From Euwallacea fornicatus (taxonomy: Eukaryota > Arthropoda > Insecta > Coleoptera > Curculionidae), in contig NC_089542.1 in assembly GCF_040115645.1 (NCBI RefSeq), positions 4,526,001 through 4,590,000 on the forward strand: a stretch of DNA of 64,000 nt, written 5' to 3'. Shown here piece after piece: positions 37,101-49,750 of this stretch. The notes under the pieces are model-generated. The model was given only the letters and a program-made list of their open reading frames with translations. It was not told where the DNA came from and searched no databases. Each line of letters opens with the position of its first letter. The first letter of the stretch is position 1. The position numbers were made by a program, and so were the translations under genes.

Positions 37101-38462
37101 TAAACCCTTATCTCTTCTCAGCGAATTGGAAAAACTCGGAAAAAGTCCCGTTTCTCATGAAAACAGTACTTTTACTAGTACGTAGGTATCCCTTTATCTC
37201 TCTCTAATTAAAACGAGGGTTACCCAAAGGTCAGCTTTTTCATTTGTCTCCTTATGTCAAGGAGTACAAGAAAAACTAAATGGGGATCGATAAAGGCTTG
37301 TCAAGAGGCGCTCTATACAGCCCTTATAAGCTGCACGGACTCTTGACCCTAAAACTCTTTACTAAAACATCCCCTTTCTCGGCCCTATTGTGGCCGCCAA
37401 GGACGCGATCATATTTAGGGCCGATTTTTGCAAATGAAAATGTGGTGCGGAATTTACTGGCCCTTTTCAAAAGGCTTTAGAAAGGGAAAGGTCGCTCGTA
37501 AACCAGTAAAATGTCACGTTAAATTTCATTTAAATACCAGCTGGGGGAAGGCGCTATGGGACGTCTCTTCGGCCCTAACGAAATTTCCTTGTGTACTCTT
37601 TTTCAGCGTCTTTTAGTGAGTGTCAAAGGCCAAATATACCTACTTTGCAAGAACAATAAAATTAACTTTTTGCCTCTTTCGACTTCTCTTTCGTTTCGGT
37701 TTTTTTCGTTCAATTTCAGTCTGCCGTGAACGTGCACCTCCGGCCCTTTCATTTTATTATTGGTGTTATTTGGATTATTTCACTTCAATGAGGGGGAATT
37801 TTGCTACCTCCTTCCATTTTAGGGGTAGGGGGAGTTTATAAAGAAATGGACAATTTAATTCCTCCGTTATGCAACAGAGAGTAGATAGGTAGAATATTCT
37901 CTCTCGCAAAAGCATTATCCATGAACACTATTATTTCATGCAAGTTAGTTCGGCTTCTGCGGCCTGTTTTCTCTGAATAATTAACTTCAATTTAAGGCCC
38001 TATACACCTCTTCTGTAGCGCTTCGTATGAATGTGTAATGCAAATTAGCTTTCAGCTCCATTCATCGTCAAAAACCCCTCTTTTCAAAGAATAAAAGTCT
38101 AAATCTCCCCTGGAAGAACGGATGTTCGACCGGTTAAGGGTCAAGAGCCCATATCTTTGGTAATCAGAGGGCTCATTGTTCTGGTTTGGGTTAAGGACAA
38201 GCAGCCTGGAATAGGGCACAGGGCTGGATTAAGGGAAAAAAGAAAACTTCCTGAAACTGATCCTCAAAAGGGCTTTTACTTGAAGGCCCAATCACATGAA
38301 TAAGAACATCCTTAATTCCTTTAAGGAAGTGTCATTGATAGGCAACGTTTTGAGAAACTATAATATACAAAAAGAGTGGCGTGAAAACCGTTTTATAAGT
38401 TCTTAAAAATATTAACAATTAACGTATTTCACCATCGGATTCGAATCTTCGCTCAAATCAAG
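34131..38462. other. Non-coding stretch
   Basis: No supported gene in about 4.3 kb. Core near-matches: AACGCCACTG at 34210 and CAGCGGCGCA at 35994. A plus-strand frame at 36722-36838 ends at a GTAAGT donor (GGCTTGATC then GTAAGT) but lacks a clear acceptor or family. A 155-codon open frame at 34822-35289 (minus) has no domain. Runs of the type AAGGCCCTTTT are frequent around 37.3-38.3 kb. Confidence 0.4.
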
Positions 38463-38752
38463 TACGCCCCTGATTTCTCGCAATAACTAATATTTTTCGA
38501 ATTTATTGTCAACATTTAGGGCACGTCTCCACAAGTTAAGCATTTTTTCTTTCGTCCAGATCTTTCCCTCTTAGTTTGAATAATTGCTCGTACGCCATTG
38601 ATTATTTTTGTATCAACCTGACTCCTGTGAAAGGTTACCACTTTTTTACTATTCTACTGGTTATTTCTCTGTGACGTAAGCAGCTAATTTTAAATAAATA
38701 TTCGTTCAACAAAATTTTCTACGTGCTTAAGATCATAGTTGGTACGCCCCTG
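38463..38752. repeat. Diverged tandem units, core TACGCCCCTG
   Basis: TACGCCCCTGATT at 38463, TACGCCATTGATTATTT at 38591 and TACGCCCCTGATTATTT at 38743; spacing 128 and 152 bp, all in one orientation. Similarity extends a few bases past the core. Confidence 0.7.
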
Positions 38753-40474
38753 ATTATTTCTGGACGTCAACAAGTTTTTGCCAATTTAGTGAACACATAT
38801 ACAGCAGAAAGAATTTAAAATTGCAATAGTAGAAAAAGCTCGTTTTAAAGGGTACAATTTTTTTACTTTACTAAATTTTGAATCTTAAGTTTAAGAATAT
38901 TTTTTAGATATAGATATCACTTAAAGCTACCAAAATTTAATTAAAAGAACCGTTGGTATAAACAGGTATCTTTAACCAACAAAACTTTCAAGCAGAAGTG
39001 CCGTTTGGTGCTGCTCAAGAGGGACCATTTTTCGTCAGTCCGGTACTGCTTTCCATACCAAGAAGGGACAATATTTCTTCAATTTCCCTATAATATACAG
39101 CGACCCAAACAAATCCCCGATGACTAACCGACCACAAAACACAACAAAGCAATTGAATAATCACGTGGGGGCCTCCGCATTAGCCAGATCCGAGTGGCAT
39201 TGACTAAAGGGAGATTAAATAAAATTAAGTTTTTGGGGACGGGAAGTTTCTAATTATTATAAATGGGCGTCAAGAAAGTTGGTCAGTGTGGCCGAGTTAG
39301 ATTGCAGGAAGTTGGCGGGAACTAATTTACTTTTCTGCGCAAAATGGCGTCTGTATTATGCATGTAATGGTTATTTTGTCGGGGACTTTGTTTGCACTTA
39401 AGGGCGGCTTAATTAGATCAGCCCCCCATTGTGGGGGAGACATACTTACTTGGCTTTGCAGGGGACTTGCGCAGCAACCTAAAACAAAAAGACTAAAGTG
39501 AGAAATTTGCTTTCAATTCCCCCTTCAAACTCTCCGCGCATCAGCCATCCATCAAAAAGCCCATCAAAGCTCGAAAGTGTTATTGACGTCATCCTGAAGT
39601 TTTATTAATTGATCAGCAATAAATCAACCCCTCTCTATTTATCAGGAAGGGCGCCGCGTAAAAAAAATTCCCCCAATGAATTTGTTCTCGCATAAAGGAG
39701 CAAATAGGCAACTTGATATACACGTGCGTAAGCCTGATGGCTGCCTGTTATAAGCAATTTAGGCAACCAACTATACATGCATTTAAGAATTGCATTTAGG
39801 TGCCTACAAGATTTTGTATTTGAGTGTGTGGATGCATTGTAGAGATGTGAAATCCACTAAGGAATTGCAAAGTCATTAAATAGTTTACTGTTTTGAGATT
39901 ACCAATCTTAATGAAATCGAGTGTAAGAGGGGAGTGAAACGCGGCTTTAACCGCATACGTGGCATACGAGGATGAATTAGAATCGATCCAGGATTAAGAA
40001 GTTACTTAACAGGAGAACCAACACTCCTATTAGAGGGAGAGATTCAAACCTTACCCTATAGAACAGGTTTTACATGTGTATAGTTCCCAGGTTAAGCTGG
40101 AATCATAATTTTAGTGTGGTTTTTTGTGAACGTCTGCATATGGAATGACGTAAGCATGAACAGCGGACGGTCAAGTGTACCTACTTTCTGAGTTTTGCCT
40201 TCGCATTGGTTTTCGTGTAGATTTGGAGTAATAAAACACCTATGAAAAAGAAAAGAGTATACTGGGCGTTTGCTGAAGTGCGGTTACCGTCGCATACCGT
40301 GTGTAATTTTTTACGCTTTTTTGCATCAAATGGCCTCAAATTTCTACCACAAATTGCCTCATTAGAAGCATTGCCCTACATTTGCTTTTAATTTCAATTT
40401 CCGATGTAAGGCTAAATAAAAAAAAGTATTTTTTCAATCTATTGGTCACATCACAACACAGTACTTGATTCGTG
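38753..40474. other. Non-coding stretch flanking the candidate micro-exon
   Basis: Apart from the candidate micro-exon at 39450-39478, no gene or clear repeat is seen. Confidence 0.4.
39450..39478 (-). CDS. Possible 29-nt micro-exon
   Basis: On the minus strand 39478-39450 is bounded by a strong acceptor (GTCTTTTTGTTTTAG) and a strong donor (GTAAGTATG). It joins in frame to the candidate exon at 53238-53305, reading ..KWRRLLRKSPAKP, and also to the candidate at 45624-45672 in another frame. Very short exons with good signals can arise by chance in 50 kb. Product unknown. Confidence 0.35.
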
Positions 40475-41100
40475 CCTCTGTAGATCCATATATGAGAACC
40501 TGTACATATTGCCATAAACTCAGTCTTAAAGTGGACGTAACGAGCTACAAAATTAGCAAAAGTTGTTCATTGTATACTCAGCAATAACTGAATTATGAGT
40601 TCTCAAATATGACATATAAAAAACTGCTGTTTGTGAAGCACCGCAATTGTCTCGCAAGGCCCTGTAGATTACTTTTATGAGCACATGCATGCATTGCCGT
40701 ATACACAGTCTTAAAGTAGATCAAATGAATAGATGATGAGCAAATATTATTTACGATCGACTGAGAATTAAGGAAGTTGTGGGTTCGTAAACATGGAGTT
40801 TCAAGGAAGGTCGCTTCTGAAACTCTATAATTGCCTTAAGACCCTGCAGATCATTTATATAGAACTTGTACATGTTTTCGTAAATTTAACCGTAAACTAG
40901 ACTAAATCGGCTACAAAATGAGCATTTTTTTTGCAGACTCAGAAATGATGCAACTATAGGATCTCAACTGCAACTTATTAAATATTCGAAAGACAGCCTT
41001 CCACTAGGGAGTTTGTAGCTACTTATGTGAAAATGTTCATACATATTTATTATTATCCACTTAAAGAGGAAAATGGGCTCCAAAATGACCTAAACAAATT
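40475..41100. repeat. Tandem repeat array, about 183-bp unit, 3.5-4 copies
   Basis: Units begin near 40475, 40660, 40842 and 41006. Shared landmarks: CCCTGTAGAT / CCCTGCAGAT, then ATATGAGAAC-TGTACAT, ATTGCCGTAAAC, CAGTCTTAAAGT and GCTACAAAATGAGCA. Periods are 185, 182 and about 164 bp. Copies 1-3 are clearly related; the fourth is weaker. The first unit starts CGTGCCTCTG, close to the ACGCCNCTG core seen elsewhere in the window. Confidence 0.8.
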
Positions 41101-42000
41101 TAAACCAGAAGATATTTAAACGCAGTTTACACTGGGAAAGTCCTAATAAGAATTTTTTCTTGACAAAAAAGCGACACCACTTTTTCAAATATTTACACCG
41201 ACCTTCACCCGCAAACCCACCGGCAAATGCTTATCAGAACCAATACATTCTATCTCTTTAATACTAATAAAATGTTCCACAACAAATAAATGTAGTTGGC
41301 GGTATCCCAACGGTATTCTATATCGGAGTCGCACATGTGGACTTATCACCGTCTCTGCTCCCCTCGCCGTCCTCATGTTTCGATGCGGATGTGGCTTATT
41401 GTACCGCAGCCTATCTCGAAATTAAATTGATTTTATTAATATTTATGACAAACTTTAATAAACGATGTGCGACCGATGTTTGCTCAAGTGTTTCTGATTC
41501 CGAAACGACCCTCCCAGCGAACGATAACGACTCTGTTTCGTGTCCTATTATCCGCCCTAATTGCAGACGAAATGAGCCATTACCTCACAGCCCCTTTACG
41601 CTAATTAATAAACCCTTTCTCAAAGTAATAATCACAGAACTTTGATCTTTAATGCATTGTCTTACTCAACAATAAGCAGGTATGTGTTTGGTTGCCTGAC
41701 TGCAGTAATAACACGCTACTAAGTATACGTAGGTGTATGTGCGGTTGCATGGATCCCGTTCTGCAGCAGCAATAACGGGCAACCGAGGGGAAAATCGCTA
41801 TAATTCCAAACTTTGCGAGTCAACATCTTGGGAATTAACTTAAAAAAATACGTGGGAATGGACGACACGGAGTTGACAAATCTCCGGTAATTTTCGAGAT
41901 ACATACGGGGTTAATTTGGTACCTACTTTGGTGCTAGAGTGCGCTAGACGAAGTAAAAGCGTTCCTCAAATTTGAGGCCTTAAAAGAAAGATTCTCCCGA
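41101..42000. other. Non-coding stretch
   Basis: Open frames at 41185-41645 overlap on opposite strands and show no domain. No gene called. Confidence 0.4.
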
Positions 42001-42009
42001 GACACATCC

Positions 42010-42400
42010 TTAAGGCCCTTAAAGGTAAGTGCACCTCTGGAAGTCATTTTGAACCCATTGTGGTGCATGTCTATTGGGGTAATTGTTAAGCAAATCGAAT
42101 CAGCTTTTAACGTACCTTTATTGATACAAAAAAAAAATCACTTTAGGGCACTAGGAGGCTCAGAAACTTCGAATGTATTTAAAGCGAAAAAACTTGAATT
42201 TTCCAGGACATAAATGTCTTTGAGGCCCTGTTACTTTACGCTTAAAGGTGATTAGGGTCCCTTAAGGTTCTTCGAGGAATACTTTGTCTAGTTGCATTAT
42301 GTCTTTATGGTTGCCAAAAAAAAAAAACGTTTCATTAGAGAGCGCTAAGGGGCTCTAAGTCTTCGGTTTAATTTGAAGTCGCCTTGTCTGCATCGTGACT
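42010..42400. repeat. Two diverged tandem copies of a roughly 187-bp unit
   Basis: TTTATTGATACAAAAAAAAA (42117) followed by TTTAGGGCACTAGGAGGCTC parallels TTTATGGTTGCCAAAAAAAA (42304) followed by TTAGAGAGCGCTAAGGGGCT, and both end in a TTTAA-containing stretch. The offset is about 187 bp. Confidence 0.6.
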
Positions 42401-44126
42401 TAGTGACCCTTGTACCTTCCGTTTCCTCACAGCATTCCGACCCTATTGGGTCATTTTAAACCTTCTGCTTTCGTAAACTGTGCATTGTTGCAAACATAAG
42501 TGTCAATTAGATTGCACAAAAGACTATCTGATATTTGAATCTGATTCATCAATGACGCACTTTCGACACGCCATTTATCTTCAGGTCCTTGGCCGCAATT
42601 TTAACTTTTTAGTGGTTATTTCAAAGCCCTGTTTCTCCGTTTTAGAACCATATTTGCCAATTCAACATTAGACAAACTAACCGGACATAAACCAACAGGT
42701 TTTAACGCAGCCTTTAACTGACAACGACCGGGGGCATGTTGCGGTCCATTTGAATTGAATTTTGAGGTTTTTGGGCATGGAGGTCCAGCCTGGAAAATCG
42801 CACAACTAGTTGTTTCACGAATAAATTAATAGGCTTTGTCTGGCCAGACGTGAAGCTCGCAAATAAATCTTTTTTGGACGCTGGACATAATCCAGCGAGA
42901 GGGCTATTTGAGGGAAAGCAAGTACGAATTAGCGGATCTTTTGAGGACCTTCCGAACTGGGCTTTAACCACATACCATGCATTCGTCAATCGCAAGGCTT
43001 ATTAAGCAATTGAGATAAGGAAAATGCTGATAACCCACATTATTTCAAACTCACCTGATAAAATTGTTACTTTATAAGTTCAGCATAGACATAACAACGT
43101 TGTTACAAATTGGAATTGAATCTTGATTGTTTGGAAAGAACGGGCGACGGCGATCACATCTGGAAAAGCCCTGGAAAGAGCATATGTATAAACGAAATAA
43201 TGATTGTGGCCCGCATTCCAACAAGTGTTTGCATATGCGTATATGACACGACAGAGCCGGGCTCCACATTACTTTTTGTGGCCCCAATAACTAGAATTCA
43301 TACCTCCTTGGAAGGGGGATTTTTGGGTAATCGAGAGCAATTCCTAAGATACGGCCAAATGAGATCAATTTTCCCTATAAATACTAAAACAACATAAACG
43401 AGTTGTAATCCTAAGTAAACAGGCAAATGATTTATGGGGCCCGGCGTTGCCGAGATGAATAATCGAGTCCTGCCCGTGTTTGGGTATTCAATATGGCTCC
43501 CGCACAATGGCTGAATTCGTTTTGGGACATAAAAGGGGTCCCTAAAAGAATGATGATGCCCTTTTATCCGTTGTGCCCTTTTGTGCCGGGTAGGTAGCTG
43601 CTCGTTACGCTATGATGTTGTTGATGCTCTCATTTGAGCAGAGATCTTTGGCCGTGGGATCATTAAATTAAGTCTTCTCTTCTTGGGCGATGACGTAAGA
43701 GGTGGTCTGATGCAGTTATGAGCGAAGCTACGTCACGGGGTGGGAGACCTCGACCTCTCATTGGGGCTGAATTGACTGAGCTGGCAATTAGTTTTGAGGC
43801 TCCTTAGGGGTCTATGCCGGTTGGAGATCAGATAATATTCCTTCACAGTGGTCGGAAGGTTGAGAAATCTCGCTGAAACTTGTGGAACAAAGGGGTTTAA
43901 TCAGAGTTTCCAGAGGGAAACCCGAAGAATGATGCGTTTGATGTTACGTGGGTACTTAAATCTTAATAACTGCAAACTGCTCCACTTGGATGCAGGGACA
44001 TGGCTAAGGGAAATGTTCCGTAAGATCAGTAGATTATGTATAATTAATAAAAACCCGTGAATTGCGGTGTAAAAGAGCAGAATACGTGGCAGAAACTGAA
44101 GCGGCTTTCAAAAAACGCGTACAATA
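42401..44126. other. Non-coding stretch
   Basis: No supported gene. A perfect minus-strand donor (ATCAGGTGAGTTT) lies near 43035-43029 with an acceptor-like TGCTCTTTCCAG about 140 bases upstream, but all three frames between them contain stops, so it could only be untranslated. Confidence 0.4.
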
Positions 44127-45140
44127 CAGGGTGTCCCAAGAGTAATGGGACAAAGAGCAATGGCACATTCCTGCCGTCAAAATGTTAAGATCCAGAGTAA
44201 CTATTATATTTCGAAGGTTAATATCAACAAATATAGAGGGCGTTACAGCATAAACTTTATTTTCCATTTTATTTCGTATCTTCAGTCTTTTGACCAATGG
44301 TACGAAAATTTGGTATAGGGAGGTTTTCAGACGTGGTAAACAAGCTAGTACCATCGGTTTTATTGCAGCTAATAGGAGGTGCTGCTTAAAACCGTCTTCC
44401 CAGTTAAAAGGGTTATAATTTTTTTCTACGGATTTCTGGCAGCCCTATTAATAAAAATTGTTATTCTGAGTAACATTTTAGATAAAAAAAAAGTATACTC
44501 GTTAGTAGCCTCAAAATATTACTGTTTTCGAAATATTTGCTAGTTTAATGCCTCATAAGTGTTTGTATGTATGCATTCTCGAATTGAGCCGAGAGCTGGC
44601 GAAGTCAACCGACACAAGGCGTTTGTATTGTTTCTACGTGCGCCATTTTTAAATTGAATTGTCAAGTTGTCAGTGACCGAGTAGTAACTTGTCAAAGTCA
44701 AGTTTTTCCGTGTCACACGTATTGTACATTATATAATTATCTTGAAATCGATCAAGCTTTGAGGTCATTAACAAGTACACCATTGTTATCTAAAGTATTA
44801 ATCAGAATATTTTTTTATTAATAGGATTATTGGAGATGCGTAAGTAAAAATTAGAGCCCTTTTAAATATCCAATACGGTTTTAAGTGGCTCCCCCTATTG
44901 GCTACAACACAACCGACAGCACTCCCTTGTTTCCTACGTCTGAGAACCCTTGTGCACCACACTTCAAGTCCACCGGTCAAAAGAGGGTAAACATATGGAA
45001 TTAAAAAAACAAAATTTAAATTTTGACACCCTGTATCTTTGTTAATATTAACTTTCGGAATACAATAATTGCGATGAATCTTAATATTGTGACGGCGGGA
45101 ATCTACCGTTGCTTTGCCCCACAACTTTTAGGAGATTCTG
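44127..45140. mobile_element. Long-inverted-repeat DNA element, non-autonomous (about 1.0 kb)
   Basis: Arms of about 270 bp face each other: 44127-44400 and about 44868-45140 (read on the minus strand). Parallel pieces include CCTGCCGTCAAAATGTTAAG / CCCGCCGTCACAATATTAAG, GAAGGTTAATATCAACAAA / GAAAGTTAATATTAACAAA, TTTTGACC-GGT and AGGTGCTGCTTAAAACCGT / GGAGCCACTTAAAACCGT. The left end begins CAGGGTGTCCC after a TA and the right end stops before a TA, consistent with TA target duplication. The 470-bp interior has no coding capacity. Arm identity is roughly 70 percent by eye, so it is old. Open frames on the minus strand at both ends are by-products of the arms. Confidence 0.8.
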
Positions 45141-45623
45141 TATATGGATAACTTTAGATCTTTAAGCCTCAAAAAACTGAAAATCCATCCACTTAGGTGT
45201 ACGACAATGCATAATGGGGACATTCTACTACATTTAGTAGATTAAGAGTATTGGATAAAACGGGTGATTTGCTAAGTGAAAAAGTAGATTTCCAGGCAGA
45301 AAACTGAAAGCCCGTTCTGCGCTGAGCAACCTTGGAGTGTTTTAGCTTTAGATAACTGGAAAACTGGCATTTAATTATAGAATCTAATGATTATGGCTCT
45401 GGCTTCCGGCATGACATGCACATTTGCTGCCAAGGCTCTAGATCAGCTGCCTGCGGAGTCTGGAAAGAATACTGGATGATGAAGGGCTATTAATAAAAAA
45501 TTGTTCTTCCACTTTTCAAATCAGTTTTAGATTCCCACTCCGCGGCTACAGTTATTTTACGGTTTTGGTGGTGGTTATCCAGATTTCGAGGTTGCGCAAC
45601 CTCAAAACTTTAAAATAACTTAC
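45141..45623. other. Non-coding stretch
   Basis: Nothing recognisable. Confidence 0.4.
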
Positions 45624-45672
45624 TTTCACATCCAGGCCGAACCTCTCAAGGGAACAATCCGCACTCGAAATT
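45624..45672 (-). CDS. Possible 49-nt exon
   Basis: On the minus strand 45672-45624 has a good acceptor (ACATTGTTGGTTTTAG) and donor (GTGAAA then GTAAGT). Joined after the candidate start exon at 53 kb it reads ..KWRR-ISSADCSLERFGLDVK and leaves frame 0, into which 39450-39478 reads VAAQVPCKA. It may be an alternative exon or chance. No family recognised. Confidence 0.28.
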
Positions 45673-46812
45673 CTAAAACCAACAATGTAACCTTGGGAAA
45701 ACAATCATCAAAGTCTGGCAAAGCGGGTCGTCTGGCACAAATCTGGCACGGATCGCGCCTCTGAACTCAATCGGTTTCGGGCAGAGACGAAATTTTTTAC
45801 GTTTCGAAACTCGGACGAGATAAAACCGACTGAAGGCGACACGTAACATCCGCGAGATTCTGATAGGAATGCGTAAGAGCGACAAAACGACGGGTGCGAC
45901 GAAGACGACTGTGGGAACGGTCCAGGTTTCCTGGAGAGAGAGCGAGATGGCTCACGAGCGTCTGGCTCCCGGTGGAATGTTCGTGGAGAGTCGAGTGGCC
46001 AGTGGCGGCTCTTGAAGCGAGGAAATATACTGTTTCTTGGTTATGGTTGAGTTTAATGAACTTTTCAGAATTGTATTGAATTCCCGAGTTTAAAGCAGTT
46101 GAAAATGAGGTGTTGCTCGACCCATTTCGGTTGAGAAATAAGAAATTCATTTTACATGCCGTTGTTTTGATAAGTAGCGATAAATGCACACTTGCCGCCG
46201 TTTTTACACCACAATGTAATAGTGCAATTAGCGTCGATAAAAATTCAACGGATGATTTTAATCAAAATATATCAGTTTTTTAATTTCGGTCCGTTCTAAC
46301 CGTCAAAATTTGAATTTGGCTCTGACACCACACCGGAGCATGATTGCAAATAATTAAAATGCTTGCTTGTGCATAACCGCCATGATAAAAGAGTCCAGAT
46401 AACAATTAAACGCAGGTTATAGCGTTGTTGTTTGGGTTGGGAATGTGCTCAATGCGGAATATTGTGCCTTGTCATGAATTTTTTTCCACACCTCCGCCTG
46501 TGCACAGCAAAAATCGCATTTTTATATTATTTTTCCGACAGTGGGAAATTGCCTTGTTGAGGAAAGTGGGACTCAGATGAGTTAAATACGAAGCCGGATT
46601 CATTTGCAAACTACAAATTGATCAAATAACAGAAGATTAATATTTACCACCGTTTATCTACATTGCTTCCACGCATCTTTCAGATTTAATTTGCAAGATT
46701 AGAAAATTAAATGCACGCCACTGAATCGCCTTAGTCATTGACATTTTATTCTTGTCATTTAGTGGCGTTATCATCCTTGTTCAGATACCGTATTAGCAAA
46801 GTTACCTAACAG
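45673..46812. other. Non-coding stretch, GC-richer at 45.7-46.0 kb
   Basis: Overlapping minus-strand frames (45673-45885 and 45797-46189) and a plus frame lie in a GC-richer patch with frequent CG dinucleotides, which could be a promoter or enhancer. CACGCCACTG, an exact copy of the repeat core, is at 46714. No gene called. Confidence 0.4.
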
Positions 46813-46885
46813 GCCCGGCTAGCTCAGTCGGTAGAGCATGAGACTCTTAATCTCAGGGTCGTGGGTTCGAGCCCCACGTTGGGCG
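46813..46885 (+). tRNA. tRNA-Lys: tRNA-Lys (anticodon CTT)
   Basis: A complete 73-nt cloverleaf. The acceptor stem GCCCGGC (46813-46819) pairs with GTTGGGC (46878-46884), with two G-T pairs; the discriminator is G46885. The D arm has the A box TAGCTCAGTCGG. The anticodon stem TGAGA/TCTCA encloses loop CTCTTAA with anticodon CTT at 46846-46848, reading lysine codon AAG. The T arm contains the B box GGTTCGAGCCC. No intron, no encoded CCA. Five T at 46890-46894 act as terminator. Confidence 0.96.
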
Positions 46886-46889
46886 CAAC

Positions 46890-46894
46890 TTTTT
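46890..46894 (+). terminator. Pol III T-run terminator of tRNA-Lys
   Basis: Five T residues four bases after the tRNA-Lys 3' end. Confidence 0.8.
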
Positions 46895-49750
46895 GGAAAT
46901 ATTTTTTGTCATGATTCAAAAATATATTGTAAAAATTTTTAAGTATATAACGAATACATAATTCTGAGTTTTTTTTAATTTACTGTGATGATGTGCAATG
47001 AATATCAAAGTCTAATGATTAGACAAATTTGAAACTGCTTTCTAAGACGACCTATACTAATTATTTAAATTGCTGTTTTGCAGCATAAAGTTAGTTAGAT
47101 AAACTGCGATTTTAAAAACTAAATTGGATATCAGACATAAGTGCACAACAGAGACACGGGAAGAAGTACAACAAAATAATAAAATTTATAATACATTCAT
47201 AAAAAAAATGATACGAACATTTGAGAAAGCAGGTTTTTCCGTGCTGTAAGGTCAGATTTCAACATTTTGGAAAAAATGAAATAAAACTCAAGCGTAATAC
47301 AAAACTGTTACAGCGTTTGACTTTGTATGCATCAGTCTAAACCGAATAAGAACTTCGACATTGTGATTAAACAAAGTCATCTTTGTATATGTTTTAGTGG
47401 AGATTAAACCTAAATGCATTCAAAATAAAACCTCCTCGATCATGACCTAAACTATAGCACTATAGCGCCTCGTGCGTAAAATATTTGAGCATCATGAAAG
47501 TTCATGTGTTGGGTCAAACACGTCCAACCGTGACTGTCTAATCACGTTTCAGTATACTTTTTTCGCCATTAATTAATAATAATTATTATTTATTTTAACG
47601 AACAGCCATATGTTTGATGATATATTTTATTATTAAATCATCGTTTTATTGGAGTGATATGCGTGGGCAGGCACGGTCTGAATGAAACTGATAGGAGGTT
47701 TACTGCGACGTAGCTTTTCTGTTTATCTGCTCATTTGCGGTGTCATGTTTTGAAATTTGATGTGGTCTAGTTTTAGTTTGATACGATAAGAACAAGGAGA
47801 CGTCACAGAAACATTTTTGTTGAGGATTTCCAAGTGTTAAAGCTGCTGGATCCACTAAATTTTGAACAATTATAATCTTTCTTGCTACACCAATTAACCA
47901 CTGGCTGCAGAAAAGCGTAATCTGGTCAATTTAAACCAGTTGAATTACAGCCTTTTTTGAAAGAAAGTCAGGGAGGTAAATATTGTTTGGTTGCTCCTTA
48001 AAAATTTCTCTCCTGTACGCCCATGTCTACTCCCCAATTTACTTGAAAAATCGTGGTCTATAAAAGCAAATTTGAGAAGCACTGAGAAGACACTTTCATA
48101 TTTGTCAAAACTACTTAAAAGTTATGAGTTTTTTGCTCCTTCTTCATTTACCCTCTCAATTATCTCCTCTCAATCCTCTCGTACGTCCAGGTTTTTCTCT
48201 AGGGTCTGTGTTTGTAATAAAAGAGTCTTTGCCGCGAAATTGCTTTAAAGTCACTGGCGCAGTGGATCTCTCAAAGCAGTATTAAATTTGCCAAAAAATG
48301 CTGAAGGTCTCACAAATCGTTGTTGTTACTTCGGGTTTTCGTACGCCAATGGTTATTTTCCAAATTAGTTGCCAAAATAGAAATTGTACATGGAAGTGTA
48401 GGCAACATAATAAAGTTAAAATCATTGCCGTGGATAGTGTCAAAAAGGACAGTTTCAAGTTCAGCAACAATAGTATACTCAATTGGATTTTAATTTTAAA
48501 AAATCCTTTCCAAATTCTATGCAGAAAAGTTCATGAAAGAACACCTCAAGTAGGAGTGCATTTAAACCTGTCACACACCCCTTAGGCACTTTCCTTCAGC
48601 TCAAATTACCTTCCTGCTTGGACAGCAATCCAACACTCCCTGAAACCCCTGAAACTGCACCTCATACAGAGCAGTTGTCTCTCTAAAATATATAAAAATC
48701 TCCGACCCAGTCGAAGTGCCATTATTGGATTTTTCCCATCGCACCGGAAATTGCTGCTCCCATTGTATTGGGGCTCTTGTCTATTGCGTTATTGCTAAAC
48801 GCCCCTTTAATACCTATATTGAAAAATTCCGCCAATATTAAAATCGAATTTATACATTGATAGGTCGAATTGGACACCCCCCAACGCATAAACTAACCCC
48901 TTTAATACCGGGCTGTTGACCTTATTGGCCCAAAGACATCGTTAATCCATCAATTTCGACCCACAAAACAGCTCCGAAAGAGTGCCAATAATTGACAAGA
49001 TAACAATCAACCCTGTACCATACAATTAAGAGTTTAAGGGCGGTTATATTGGACCGAAGGCGACGTAAATGAATTTTAGCACGTCATGAACACTGCTGAA
49101 AGTTCCTTGTTTGTTGCCTTGATTAAAATATTAAGGGATGGCACTAAGGGAGACAATAAAACGGCTCCTAATCGAAAATCCGTTATAGGGGAGGATTCGG
49201 GTTAGTTCAGGTTAATTCGAAATATACCAACGACCTACATATTTATGGGGGTAGGTTCGCTTCAACGGGCAGGTTTCAACGCTTCCTCTTCAGCCACCCC
49301 TCGCAACCGCCCAGAATTCATCAAGTTTCCAATTTTCCTCGACAACGAAAAGCGGGGGCATTATTTCATATATCAACACACGCAACCCTTTAGTTCAATT
49401 AGGCCTAGGAATTTCGGGAGCCCGAAACCCCTACACGCACAAGGGGCGCAACTGATGGTCGATTATGCTGTCGGAAGGGATTTGCCTTTCCACTAAATTA
49501 TAATTTTCAACGTAATTTAGTTTATCTAGACGAGTTTTATTAGGCGTAAGTTGGAGGGGGGGGGGGGTCTAAAAGTAGTTAGAAAATCCCTTAGAACAGT
49601 TTTTTTAACAATTTTTTGGGGGAAGGGGGGTAAAGAAATATCTTTCTGTGGCAAAAAAATTTAAGTAGACGGGGACGAAAATATCTTATTCTTGAAATTT
49701 TATTACCACTAGCATCTCTCACATCGCATTTAGGTATTTAATACACCCTA
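46895..49750. other. Non-coding stretch
   Basis: No supported gene. TACGCCAATGGTTATTTT at 48342 is a near-match to the repeat core. 49556-49567 is a run of 12 G. Short open frames at 47990-48585 and 49245-49496 lack domains. Confidence 0.4.

Noticed and set aside
43034..43175. Minus-strand exon bounded by TGCTCTTTCCAG and CAG-GTGAGT
   Set aside because: All three reading frames contain stops, so it cannot be an internal coding exon; an untranslated exon cannot be excluded.
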